A stretch of DNA of 64,000 nt, taken from Fictibacillus solisalsi (GTDB taxonomy: Bacteria > Bacillota > Bacilli > Bacillales > Fictibacillaceae). This document shows, in pieces, positions 48,849-57,561 of the stretch. Both the position numbers and the translations under genes were made by a program. The notes under the pieces were generated by a model. That model did no database searches, had not been told where the DNA came from, and worked only from the letters and a program-made list of their open reading frames with translations. Where the stretch lies: assembly GCF_900103485.1 (NCBI RefSeq), contig NZ_FNHW01000003.1, forward strand, positions 62,001 through 126,000, written 5' to 3'. Within the stretch, counting starts at the first letter, position 1. Each line of letters begins with the position of its first letter.

Positions 48849-51242
48849 GTGATTTTGAAACAATTTCAATCCGTCCTGCGCAATCCAAAATTACTGATAC
48901 CAGTGGCGGCTATTTTATTTATTCCTATTCTTTACGCTGGCATCTATCTATGGGCTTTTTGGGATCCTTATTCCCATACGGATCAGCTGCCTGTCGCTGT
49001 TGTTAACGAGGACAAAGGTGCTGTAATGGATGGAGAAAAACTCCGGATCGGGGATGATCTCGTCAAGGAATTAAAGGATAATCCCGATTTTAAATGGGAG
49101 TTTGTAGGAAAAAAACAAGCCGAAAACGGACTTAAAGAAAACCAGTATTATGCAGTGATTGAGGTTCCGGACAATTTTTCAAAAAAAGCCAAGACAGCAA
49201 TGGATCCCCATCCGGACAAGCTGCAATTAACGTATAAAACCAATTCGGGATATAACTATCTGGCATCTCAAATTGGTCAAAAAGGGGTACAACAGCTTGA
49301 AAACAAGCTGTCCAACCAAATTTCAAAAACCTATACCGGAGTCATCTTTGATAAGATTGGTGAAATGGGAGACGGGTTTAAGAAGGCTTCGGATGGAGCT
49401 GGAAAACTGGCAAAAGGCTCTTCAAAAGCCTCCACGGGTTCGCACGATTTGGCGAAAGGCACGGAAACCCTGTCCAATAAAACAAAAGACCTTGAAAGCG
49501 GACTTGGAGAATTGGAGGGAGGTTCTTCCCAGCTGTCATCAGGGTTGAAGGCTTCCAAGAACGGCACAGACATGCTGTATGCAGGAATGAAGCAGAAAAC
49601 CTCCGATATCAACAAGTTGAATAGCGGAGCTGAGAAGCTTACTCAGGGCACTAACAGCCTTGCTGCTGGCTTGGGTGAGTTAAACGAAAAAGGAAGTCAA
49701 ATCACATCAGGCCAGAAGCAATCCTTCCAAGGGGCAAATGAGCTGAAATCTGGTGCAGATGCGGCTTACGCTGGTTCCGCGACGCTTGATGAAAAAGGAG
49801 AAGATTTGCTAGCTGGTGCAGAACGTTTAAAAAAAGGTGCCGGTGAACTTTCAGCAGGTGCGTCTTCACTTAAAGACGGTGCCGATCAAACAGCCGCAGG
49901 AGCAGCAAAAGTCAGCGATGGCCTTTCTGCGTTAAAGGCCGATTTGGAAAAGAACCCGGATATGCCAAAAGCAGAAATCCTGGCAAGGGTTGCGGCTCTT
50001 GAAGCAGGCAGCCAGCAGGTGAGCCAGGGAACCCAAAAAGTTGCCGAAGGGGCTCTTCCACTTAAAGAAGGAGCAAATGAGCTGTCTACAGGCGCAAGTC
50101 AGCTTCAACAAGGACAGTCATTGTTTCAGCAAGGTGTAAGAACCCTTCATACCGGTCAGAAAAAATTGGTGGAGGGCATTGATCAGCTCGCAGCAGGCCA
50201 GCAAAAACTGTTGGATGGCACAAAAACCTTCATGTCCAAAATTGGTGAAGCAAAGAATGGAGCCGATCAATTAGCGGCCGGTTCTGCACAAGTAAGTGAA
50301 GGAACAGGCAGCCTGGCCAAAAGTTGGCCATCACTTGTTGAGAATGTAGGCAAACTGAATGAAGGCCAATCCAAATTGGCCCAAGGAAGCATCGATTTAA
50401 CCCAAGGTATTCAAAGTGCCAAGGACGGTTCAGGGAAACTAAGTGCAGGAGCCCAGGAGTTGAATAAAGGCGCCGGAGACTTGGCTTCCGGAGTGGATTC
50501 CATCCATTCGGGCAATAAGGAGCTTGCCGGAGAACTTCACAAGGCAGCGGACAAAGCCGGAAAAGCGAAAGCCACTGACGATGAGATTAAAATGATATCC
50601 AATCCGGTCAAAGCCCTTAATGCAAGTACTGTAAAGGATATGACCTATGGTACAGGGCTTGCCCCTTACTTCCTTTCCCTTGGTCTTTTTGTGGGTGCAC
50701 TCATGCTTACCATTGTCTTTCCGCTGGTCGAACCTGCGGTTAAGCCTAAAAACGCCTTCAGTTGGTTCTTCAGCAAATATGCTTTTATGGCGGTAACAGG
50801 AATTATTCAAGCATTAATTGCAGATTTCATCCTGCTCAAGGGACTGGATTTGGAAGTACAGAGCACAGGAAGGTTTATCGTTTTCAGTATCATCATCAGT
50901 TTAACGTTCATGGCGATCATACAGTTTCTGGTATCATCCATGGGAAATCCGGGAAGATTTATCGTTATCCTGATGCTGATTTTCCAATTGACGTCGAGCG
51001 GAGGTACATTCCCGACTGAAATGATTCCTTCTTCTTTACAGACGGTTCATTCCTTTATGCCGATGTCCTATTCCATCGCAGGGTTAAGAGCAGTCATCAC
51101 CACCGGAGATTACAGCCTGATGTGGCAAAATGCCATTATACTGGGCTACTTTATGGTGCCGATGCTTGCAGCTTCTCTTCTATTCTTTGCCTTTAAAATG
51201 AAAAAGTTCAAAAATGACGAGAACACAGCGAATACTAATTAA
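48849..51242 (+). CDS. yhgE: YhgE/Pip-family membrane protein
   Basis: 797 aa. One N-terminal helix (about 18-36), a large extracytoplasmic region, and five or six C-terminal helices (about 605-785). Residues 175-590 are a long run of L/A-x-x-G repeats of about seven or eleven residues (S-G-A-x-x-L-x-x-G pattern), a beta-helix or coiled-coil-like stalk. Family members include the lactococcal phage infection protein Pip and relatives of the type VII secretion protein EsaA. True function in Bacillus unknown. GTG start with GGGTG upstream. Confidence 0.92.
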   Translation: MILKQFQSVLRNPKLLIPVAAILFIPILYAGIYLWAFWDPYSHTDQLPVAVVNEDKGAVMDGEKLRIGDDLVKELKDNPDFKWEFVGKKQAENGLKENQYYAVIEVPDNFSKKAKTAMDPHPDKLQLTYKTNSGYNYLASQIGQKGVQQLENKLSNQISKTYTGVIFDKIGEMGDGFKKASDGAGKLAKGSSKASTGSHDLAKGTETLSNKTKDLESGLGELEGGSSQLSSGLKASKNGTDMLYAGMKQKTSDINKLNSGAEKLTQGTNSLAAGLGELNEKGSQITSGQKQSFQGANELKSGADAAYAGSATLDEKGEDLLAGAERLKKGAGELSAGASSLKDGADQTAAGAAKVSDGLSALKADLEKNPDMPKAEILARVAALEAGSQQVSQGTQKVAEGALPLKEGANELSTGASQLQQGQSLFQQGVRTLHTGQKKLVEGIDQLAAGQQKLLDGTKTFMSKIGEAKNGADQLAAGSAQVSEGTGSLAKSWPSLVENVGKLNEGQSKLAQGSIDLTQGIQSAKDGSGKLSAGAQELNKGAGDLASGVDSIHSGNKELAGELHKAADKAGKAKATDDEIKMISNPVKALNASTVKDMTYGTGLAPYFLSLGLFVGALMLTIVFPLVEPAVKPKNAFSWFFSKYAFMAVTGIIQALIADFILLKGLDLEVQSTGRFIVFSIIISLTFMAIIQFLVSSMGNPGRFIVILMLIFQLTSSGGTFPTEMIPSSLQTVHSFMPMSYSIAGLRAVITTGDYSLMWQNAIILGYFMVPMLAASLLFFAFKMKKFKNDENTANTN

Positions 51243-51246
51243 TAGT

Positions 51247-51284
51247 AAAGCGGTCCTTTCGGAAGCGAAAGGGCTGCTTTTTTT
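51247..51284 (+). terminator. Intrinsic terminator after yhgE
   Basis: 14-bp arms, left AAAGCGGTCCTTTC and right GAAAGGGCTGCTTT (two wobble pairs), GGAAGC loop, run of T. Confidence 0.9.
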
Positions 51285-51380
51285 ATTGCTGATGGTTTGC
51301 TTGCTAACTTGGTTTCTAGCTTGATCAATTAGGGAAACATACATAGGACAAAAGATATATAAAGAAAGAAGGGGTGGAAT

Positions 51381-52532
51381 ATGATTACGTTTAAAAATGT
51401 GGAAAAAACATATCCGGATGGATTTCAAGCTCTAAAAAACATAGAGTTCCATATTGAAAAGGGTGAACTCGTTGCTCTGATCGGGCCCAGTGGGTGCGGG
51501 AAAACCACGACGATGAAAATGATCAACCGTCTGATTGAACCAACCGGCGGATCCATCATGATCAACGGAGAAGATATATCTGAAAAGGACCCGGTACAGC
51601 TTCGAAGGAACATAGGCTATGTTATCCAGCAAATCGGTTTGCTGCCGCATATGACCATCGGTGAAAATATATCGCTCGTACCCAGGTTGAAGGGATGGAA
51701 AAAAGAAGAGTACGAGGGGAAGGTGGATGAGCTTTTGAACCTGGTGGGGCTCGACCCCGAGACGTTCCGAGACAGATTTCCCGCAGAGTTAAGCGGCGGA
51801 CAGCAACAAAGGATCGGGGTCATCAGGGCGCTTGCGGCCGAACCACCGGTCATTTTAATGGACGAACCATTCAGTGCACTTGATCCCATCAGTAGAGAGC
51901 AGCTTCAGGATGAATTGATAAAGCTGCAGGATACCATTCAAAAGACCATTGTGTTTGTAACCCATGATATGGATGAGGCACTGAAGATTGCTGACCGGAT
52001 TGCAATCATGAGAGAAGGAAGAATCATTCAGTTTGACACCCCTGAAAAAATCCTGCGTCATCCTGCCGATGATTTTGTGAAAGGATTTATTGGCGAGCAA
52101 AGACTTGAGGAAGCGTCCAACGAGCAACCCACAGCCACGGACCTGATGATCGAAAAAGTAGTAACAGCCAAACCCACGAGGGGACTGGCCGAAGCATTAA
52201 AAATGATGAAACGATACAGAGTCGACAGCCTGCTGGTCACCAATTCAGCCAACCATTTACTCGGAATTGCGACGGTTGATGCGGTTGAGCGCCATTACAA
52301 CGAAGAAGACAAAACGCTGGCAGACATTATGGAAGCAGACTTTGATTCGGTTTCTGTAGAAACACCGTATATGGATGTGGCAGAGATCTTTGCCACAAAA
52401 AAATCCCCATTTATACCTGTGCTGGACGGAAAAATACTGGCTGGCCTGATCACTCGTTCTACGATGATGCGCGGCCTTGCGGGCTTGAAGATCACCGGTA
52501 GACAGGAAGGAGCAACGGCCGATGAACAATAA
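51381..52532 (+). CDS. opuFA: OpuF-type osmoprotectant ABC transporter ATPase with CBS domains
   Basis: 383 aa: ATPase domain with Walker A GPSGCGKTT (35-43), Q-loop Y-V-I-Q-Q-I-G-L-L-P-H, signature ELSGGQQQR, Walker B VILMDEPFSALDP, H-loop T-H-D-M; then two CBS domains (about 255-370). This layout is that of OpuCA/OpuBA betaine-choline importer ATPases; CBS domains can sense ionic strength or nucleotides. The permease gene overlaps its end by 11 bp. Named opuFA because the partner is a permease-binding protein fusion. Confidence 0.88.
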   Translation: MITFKNVEKTYPDGFQALKNIEFHIEKGELVALIGPSGCGKTTTMKMINRLIEPTGGSIMINGEDISEKDPVQLRRNIGYVIQQIGLLPHMTIGENISLVPRLKGWKKEEYEGKVDELLNLVGLDPETFRDRFPAELSGGQQQRIGVIRALAAEPPVILMDEPFSALDPISREQLQDELIKLQDTIQKTIVFVTHDMDEALKIADRIAIMREGRIIQFDTPEKILRHPADDFVKGFIGEQRLEEASNEQPTATDLMIEKVVTAKPTRGLAEALKMMKRYRVDSLLVTNSANHLLGIATVDAVERHYNEEDKTLADIMEADFDSVSVETPYMDVAEIFATKKSPFIPVLDGKILAGLITRSTMMRGLAGLKITGRQEGATADEQ

Positions 52533-54078
52533 AAATTTCCTTTCAACACTTGCTGATACGTTCCAGACACGCTGGCCGGATATATGGGAAGGCCTTCAGC
52601 AGCATTTGTTTTTATCACTGGTTTCCATTATCATCGCTGCTGTTATCGCCATTCCCCTTGGCATCTTTATTTCAAGAAGAGCAAGAGTAGCCGAACCGGT
52701 GATCGGAGTCACAGCGATTTTTCAGACCATTCCGAGTCTCGCGCTGTTCGGTTTCTTATTGCCTTTGTTTGGCATCGGAAGCACAACCGCGATTATCGCC
52801 CTGACGGTTTATGCCTTGCTGCCCATCTTAAGAAATACATATGCTGGTATTACAGGAGTCGATCAATCCGCCGTGGAAGCCGGACGGGGGATGGGAATGA
52901 CCAAAAACCAGATCTTGAGAATGATCGAACTTCCACTGGCAATGCCGATTATTATGGCCGGCCTTCGTACAGCGACGGTATTGACTATAGGTGTGGCTAC
53001 ACTTGCCGCCTTTATCGGAGCAGGAGGGCTCGGTGACCTCATATACAGGGGTCTTTCCACCACAAGAAACGAATTGGTGCTTGCTGGAGCGATTCCCGCA
53101 GCGCTTCTTGCTCTTGTCATCGATTATTTGCTGAAACGAATTGAGATTGCTTCCAACCCGGTAGGACGCAAAAAGTTTTCATGGAAGAAGGCCGGGATCA
53201 TCCTTATTCCGGTGGCCGCGTTGCTTTTGTTCTTTGCCCTCAGAGGTGGAACGTCTGACGATGCGATCAAAATTTCAGGAAAAAAATGGACAGAACAATA
53301 TATCCTTCCATATATCATCGCAGAATACGTTGAAGATAAAACCGACTATAAAGTGGATGTTGGAGAAGGACTGGGAGAGACCCCGATTTTGACGCAGGCA
53401 ATTAAAAAGGGAGATATCGACATGTACGTTGAATACACAGGTACAGCCCTTTTGACCATTTTAAAAGAGAAATATTCTCCAAGTACGTCTGCGAACGAAA
53501 CCTATGAGCGTGTAAAAGAAGGCTACAATAAGAAATACAAGCTGGACTGGCTGGAGCCGCTTGGTTTCCAGAATACCTATGCTCTTGCTGTAAGACCAAA
53601 AAAGTATAAGGAACTTGGGATAAAGACAATATCAGAGCTTGCAGAAGGATCTTCTGAGGTTACATTTGGAGCCCCGACGGAATTTTATGAGCGGGAGGAT
53701 GGATACCCAGGTTTTCAAAAAGTCTATAAATTCAACTTTAAAGATAAAAAAAGCCTGGATCCAAACTTAATGTACGCGGCGGTAAAGAATGGAAAAGTGG
53801 ATACGATCGCTGCATTTACAACCGACGGACGTATTCCACGCTATAATCTGAAGCTGTTAAAGGATGACAAAAAGTTCTTTCCTCCTTATTATGCAGCGCC
53901 TATTGTCCGTGAAGAGGCACTGAAGAAGTATCCGAAACTCAAAAGCACTGTCAATGAGCTGGCAGGAAAAATTAGTGAAGAAGACATGGCAGAGATGAAT
54001 GCCAAGGTGGATATCGATAAAAAAGAGCCCAGAGATGTGGCAAGAGACTTTTTGAAAAAGAAAAAGTTAATCAAGTAA
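52522..54078 (+). CDS. opuFB: OpuF-type fused permease and substrate-binding protein
   Basis: 518 aa fusion: residues 1-215 are an OpuCB-type permease domain (about five or six helices, EAA loop A-V-E-A-G-R-G-M-G-M-T-K-N-Q-I), a final membrane segment at about 220-235, then a glycine-betaine-type substrate-binding domain (about 245-518: G-E-G-L-G-E-T-P-I-L-T-Q-A-I, D-M-Y-V-E-Y-T-G-T, F-G-A-P-T-E-F-Y). The fusion, with a separate CBS-containing ATPase, matches the OpuF compatible-solute transporter described in Bacillus. Substrate by analogy glycine betaine and relatives. AGGAAGGAG ribosome site. Confidence 0.9.
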   Translation: MNNKNFLSTLADTFQTRWPDIWEGLQQHLFLSLVSIIIAAVIAIPLGIFISRRARVAEPVIGVTAIFQTIPSLALFGFLLPLFGIGSTTAIIALTVYALLPILRNTYAGITGVDQSAVEAGRGMGMTKNQILRMIELPLAMPIIMAGLRTATVLTIGVATLAAFIGAGGLGDLIYRGLSTTRNELVLAGAIPAALLALVIDYLLKRIEIASNPVGRKKFSWKKAGIILIPVAALLLFFALRGGTSDDAIKISGKKWTEQYILPYIIAEYVEDKTDYKVDVGEGLGETPILTQAIKKGDIDMYVEYTGTALLTILKEKYSPSTSANETYERVKEGYNKKYKLDWLEPLGFQNTYALAVRPKKYKELGIKTISELAEGSSEVTFGAPTEFYEREDGYPGFQKVYKFNFKDKKSLDPNLMYAAVKNGKVDTIAAFTTDGRIPRYNLKLLKDDKKFFPPYYAAPIVREEALKKYPKLKSTVNELAGKISEEDMAEMNAKVDIDKKEPRDVARDFLKKKKLIK

Positions 54079-54089
54079 TCGAACAAAAA

Positions 54090-54122
54090 AACAGCCCGGC
54101 ATGGTATGTGCCGGGCTGTTTT
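54090..54122. terminator. Bidirectional terminator between opuFB and the convergent ATPase
   Basis: Perfect 12-bp arms AACAGCCCGGCA and TGCCGGGCTGTT, seven-base loop, A-run and T-run flanks. Confidence 0.9.
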
Positions 54123-54130
54123 GGGTTGTC

Positions 54131-54853
54131 TTAAAGAACCTTGCTCAAGAACGATTTTGTACGTTCGTGCTGCGGATTGCCAAATAGCTCCGAAGGAATA
54201 TTTTCTTCCACAATGTAGCCGCCATCCATAAAAATGACACGGTCACCAACTTCACGGGCAAAGCCCATTTCGTGTGTGACAACGACCATGGTCATTCCTT
54301 CTTTTGCAAGCTGTTTCATGACTTCAAGCACTTCACCAACCATCTCGGGGTCCAGAGCGGATGTGGGCTCATCAAAAAGCATGATTTTCGGATCCATTGC
54401 AAGTGCGCGCGCAATTGCGACACGCTGCTTTTGTCCGCCTGAAAGCTGGCCGGGATAGCTGGATGCTTTATCTTTCAATCCAACCTTGGCCAGAAGCTCA
54501 AGTGCTTTTTCCTTCGCTTGGGCAGGAGCCATTCCCCGCACTTTAATCGGTCCAAGAGTTACATTTTCGAGTACCGATTTATGCGGAAAAAGATTAAACT
54601 GCTGGAACACCATGCCGACATCCTGTCTGACAAGATTGATATTTACTTTTGGATCAACCAGGTTGTAGCCATTGACGATGACTTCCCCGCCGGTGATATC
54701 TTCAAGCTTATTCAAACAACGGAGGAACGTGCTTTTTCCCGATCCTGATGGACCGATCACACAGACCACTTCCTGTTCCTTGATTTCGGAATTAATATCT
54801 TTTAGCACTTCGAGATCGCCAAACGATTTTTTTAAATTGCGTACGTTTATCAT
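54131..54853 (-). CDS. Polar amino-acid ABC transporter ATPase (GlnQ/TcyC type), stand-alone
   Basis: 240 aa ATPase of the polar amino-acid class: Walker [20 protein letters not shown], signature LSGGQKQR, Walker [16 protein letters not shown]-loop V-T-H-E-M-G-F-A. Such genes normally sit with a permease and binding protein; here neighbours are opuF and a LacI gene. The window's permease-plus-binding-protein pair at 6.4-7.8 kb lacks an ATPase and is the obvious candidate partner. A GGGGG stretch lies 12 bp before the ATG. Confidence 0.92.
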   Translation of the reverse strand: MINVRNLKKSFGDLEVLKDINSEIKEQEVVCVIGPSGSGKSTFLRCLNKLEDITGGEVIVNGYNLVDPKVNINLVRQDVGMVFQQFNLFPHKSVLENVTLGPIKVRGMAPAQAKEKALELLAKVGLKDKASSYPGQLSGGQKQRVAIARALAMDPKIMLFDEPTSALDPEMVGEVLEVMKQLAKEGMTMVVVTHEMGFAREVGDRVIFMDGGYIVEENIPSELFGNPQHERTKSFLSKVL

Positions 54854-54998
54854 AAAGAGTGCGTTCCCCCTTTTTTCTCTTTTCTTATCCTCTCTATAAC
54901 CTTTGTCAGATGATAGTTTGATTATACCTGTTAGAAGGCAAGAATGCGATGAATTAACAACAGCAGCAAAAACATTATAATAATTTTCTGAAAAGTCG

Positions 54999-55027
54999 TT
55001 GACCTAATAGGTGATATCACCTATACT
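54999..55027 (+). promoter_or_regulatory. Sigma-A promoter of the LacI-sugar transport operon
   Basis: TTGACC (54999-55004), 17-bp spacer, TATACT (55022-55027). The spacer is occupied by a perfect palindrome. Confidence 0.8.
55007..55024. promoter_or_regulatory. 18-bp perfect palindrome in the promoter spacer
   Basis: ATAGGTGATATCACCTAT lies between -35 and -10 and reaches into the -10. A dimeric regulator bound here would occlude polymerase. Candidate operator, identity of the regulator unknown. Confidence 0.6.
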
Positions 55028-55034
55028 CTATCTA

Positions 55035-55048
55035 TGAAAACGGTTTCA
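55035..55048. promoter_or_regulatory. cre (CcpA) site downstream of the promoter
   Basis: TGAAAACGGTTTCA matches TGWAANCGNTNWCA perfectly, at about +1. A weaker second copy, TGATTTCGATTTCA (55049-55062), abuts it. Either CcpA or the encoded LacI protein could bind. Confidence 0.7.
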
Positions 55049-55086
55049 TGATTTCGATTTCATAGTTAAATTGAAGGAGAAACGCA

Positions 55087-56073
55087 ATGGCAACTATCCA
55101 AGATGTAGCAAAGCTGGCCGGACTGTCGAGAACGACCGTCTCCAGAGTAATCAATCGCCATCCGTATGTGACGGATGAAAAAAAGAGATTGGTTATGAAC
55201 GCGATGGAAGAGTTAAATTATGTTCCAAATTCTTCTGCCCGGAGGCTCAGAAAGCAGCAGACAGAAACCATTGCTGTATATGTTCCCAGAATTACAAATC
55301 CGTTCTTCAGCCAAATGGTCGAAGTGATGGGAAACTATGCTTCAGACAGAGGCTATCAGCTTATACTCTGCCAAACGAGCTACAGCCGCAATCAGGAGAT
55401 CAATTATCTGGAATTGTTAAAAACAAAGCAGGTAGACGGTTTGATTCTCACATCGATTGAAAACGAATGGAGCAGTATTGAGCCTTATATGAACTACGGG
55501 CCCATCATGTTATGCAACGAGTACAACGACCAGGCACAGGTACCGACTGTTTATCTTGATCAAATTGAGGGGGCATACATCGGGACCCGCCATCTTATTG
55601 AGCAGGGCCATACCCGGATCGCTTATTGTTCAGGAGACAACCATGCGTCACGGGTTGCTTCCGACCGGTACACGGGATATAAAAAGGCTTTGGAAGAGGC
55701 GGGCATTGTTCCGAGGGAGGATTGGTTTCTCACAAATGCTTACAGTATTGACGATGGGAAGCGGGTCTTTAACGACATCGCGAAAATGAATGACCGGCCG
55801 ACAGCGGTTTTTACCGGAAGTGATGAAGTAGCGGCAGGGATCTGGAAGGAAGCTCTTAATCACAAATGGGATGTACCAAACCATCTGGCCATCATCGGCT
55901 TTGATGATCAGCCGGTTGCAGATTTGATTGGTTTAACCACGATCAGGCAGCCGATTGAGAACATGGGACAGCAGGCAATGGAGCTAATGATTGATAGCAT
56001 TCAACATAAACTGCCAAGCAAAAAAAAGGAAATTAAGCTGGATTTTGAGCTCGTTAAACGGCGGTCTACCTGA
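55087..56073 (+). CDS. LacI-family sugar-responsive repressor
   Basis: 328 aa: LacI helix-turn-helix (T-I-Q-D-V-A-K-L-A-G-L-S-R-T-T-V-S-R-V-I-N) and hinge helix N-S-S-A-R-R-L-R, then periplasmic-binding-type ligand domain with V-D-G-L-I-L-T-S and I-I-G-F-D-D-Q-P. Similar in layout to the maltodextrin regulator MalR/YvdE of B. subtilis, but the identity is not settled. First gene of the sugar transport operon, 49 bp before the binding protein gene. AAGGAGAA ribosome site. Confidence 0.9.
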   Translation: MATIQDVAKLAGLSRTTVSRVINRHPYVTDEKKRLVMNAMEELNYVPNSSARRLRKQQTETIAVYVPRITNPFFSQMVEVMGNYASDRGYQLILCQTSYSRNQEINYLELLKTKQVDGLILTSIENEWSSIEPYMNYGPIMLCNEYNDQAQVPTVYLDQIEGAYIGTRHLIEQGHTRIAYCSGDNHASRVASDRYTGYKKALEEAGIVPREDWFLTNAYSIDDGKRVFNDIAKMNDRPTAVFTGSDEVAAGIWKEALNHKWDVPNHLAIIGFDDQPVADLIGLTTIRQPIENMGQQAMELMIDSIQHKLPSKKKEIKLDFELVKRRST

Positions 56074-56122
56074 TCTGTAAAAGTCAGCAGCCCGCATACC
56101 ATATTAAAGGAGGAGTATCTAC

Positions 56123-57418
56123 ATGAACATCAAAAAAATCTCAAAGGTCATTACCACTTCGCTTGCTCTTTCACTCGTTTTGTCTGCGTGCAGTGACAAT
56201 AAGGCAAGCACGGACGAGAAGAAGGATTCCGCAGACAAAGGAAAAAAGGTTGAGCTGATTTATGCACGTGGTAAGGATGATACAAATGCCACTCAAAAAA
56301 TGGTAGCTGCATTTGAGAAGAAATATCCAAATATCGATGTGAAATTCCGTGAAATGCCAGCTGATACAGGGAAACAGCATAATGCATATGTGACTGCTTT
56401 TAACGCGAAGTCTGACGAGATTGATGTTTTTGATATGGATGTGGTTTGGCCGGCAGAGTTCGCTCAAGCAGGCTATGTTATGCCGTTGGACCGCTTCATC
56501 CAAAAGGATGGAATTGACCTCGATGAATACAACCAAGGGGCATTGAGCGCTTCAAAGTTCAAAGGAAAACAGTGGGCCCTTCCAAAGTTTATTGATGCCG
56601 GGATGCTGTTCTACCGTACAGATCTCGTGAAAAATCCGCCTAAAACCTGGGATGATCTTTTGAAACAAGCAAAAGAGGACAAAGGAAAAGGCGGAACCAA
56701 ATTTGGGTACCTGATGCAGGCGAAGCAATATGAAGGCCTTGTCTGTAACACCGTTGAGTTCATCGCTTCCTATGGAGGGGAAATCATCAATGATAAAGGC
56801 GAAGTTGTGGTAGATTCTCCAGAAGCCATAAAAGGTCTGAAGAAACTCGTCGAAGTGGCCACTTCTGATGTAGTGCCGAAGAACGTGACCACATTTGCTG
56901 AGCCTGAGGGCCATACGGCATTCATTAACGGGCAATCCGCCTTTATCCGAAACTGGCCGTATCAATTTGCACTGGCAAATGACAAATCACAATCCAAAAT
57001 TGTTGGTAAGGTCGGCGTTGCTCCGCTTCCTGCCGGTGACAAGGGACCTGCTGCTGCACTTGGCGGCTGGCAGGCAGGAATCAACAAAAACACGGACGTA
57101 CCAAAAGAAGCATGGTTGTTCCTTAAGTTTATGGCCGGAGAAGAAGGACAGAAAATGGATGCAATCAACGGAGGGCATGCACCAACGATCAACAAGCTCT
57201 TTGATGATCCGGATGTTCAAAAAGCCAACCCATATTTTAAAGAGGAAGGCTTTGTAAATGCACTTAAATCCGCGGTTTCCCGTCCTGTAGCTCCAAACTA
57301 TACGGAAATTTCGGACATTATCCAAATCCAGGTGTCCAAAGCAATCGCGAAAGAAATCACGCCGGAACAAGCGGCCAAAAACATGCAAAAAGAGATTTCT
57401 TCCAAAATGGAAAAGTAA
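56123..57418 (+). CDS. Sugar ABC transporter substrate-binding lipoprotein (trehalose/maltose type)
   Basis: 431 aa. Signal peptide with lipobox L-S-A-C (Cys23), Asp/Lys-rich linker, then family-1 solute-binding fold: A-A-F-E-K-K-Y-P-N-I-D-V, D-V-F-D-M-D-V-V-W-P-A-E-F-A-Q-A-G, G-G-W-Q-A-G-I. The DVVWPAEFA segment recalls trehalose/maltose binding proteins of the ThuE/LpqY class. AAAGGAGGAG precedes the ATG. Two permease genes follow but no ATPase; MsmX is the likely energiser. Confidence 0.9.
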   Translation: MNIKKISKVITTSLALSLVLSACSDNKASTDEKKDSADKGKKVELIYARGKDDTNATQKMVAAFEKKYPNIDVKFREMPADTGKQHNAYVTAFNAKSDEIDVFDMDVVWPAEFAQAGYVMPLDRFIQKDGIDLDEYNQGALSASKFKGKQWALPKFIDAGMLFYRTDLVKNPPKTWDDLLKQAKEDKGKGGTKFGYLMQAKQYEGLVCNTVEFIASYGGEIINDKGEVVVDSPEAIKGLKKLVEVATSDVVPKNVTTFAEPEGHTAFINGQSAFIRNWPYQFALANDKSQSKIVGKVGVAPLPAGDKGPAAALGGWQAGINKNTDVPKEAWLFLKFMAGEEGQKMDAINGGHAPTINKLFDDPDVQKANPYFKEEGFVNALKSAVSRPVAPNYTEISDIIQIQVSKAIAKEITPEQAAKNMQKEISSKMEK

Positions 57419-57434
57419 TGGTTTCTTGTTAAAC

Positions 57435-57467
57435 GCATAAGCCTTCATATTTTATGGAGGCTTGTGC
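57435..57467 (+). promoter_or_regulatory. Intercistronic stem-loop between binding protein and permease
   Basis: GCATAAGCCT and AGGCTTGTGC arms (one T-G pair), 13-base loop, no T-run after. A second hairpin (ATTCCA/TGGAAT) follows near 57490. Such hairpins after a binding-protein gene often stabilise its mRNA and set a higher level than the permeases. Confidence 0.5.
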
Positions 57468-57561
57468 ATAACAAATATTGGTATCGATTCCAGAATGGAA
57501 TGGATGGACTGCTGCTTGGCCAGCCCATCGATTGCATCCGTAACACAAGGGAGTGGCAAAT

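Noticed and set aside
48849-51242. Reading yhgE as a phage-defence gene
   Set aside because: The phage infection protein label comes from a lactococcal receptor; nothing nearby resembles a defence system.
54131-54853. Idea that this ATPase belongs to the OpuF importer
   Set aside because: It is convergent, separated by a bidirectional terminator, and of the polar amino-acid class; OpuF has its own CBS-domain ATPase.
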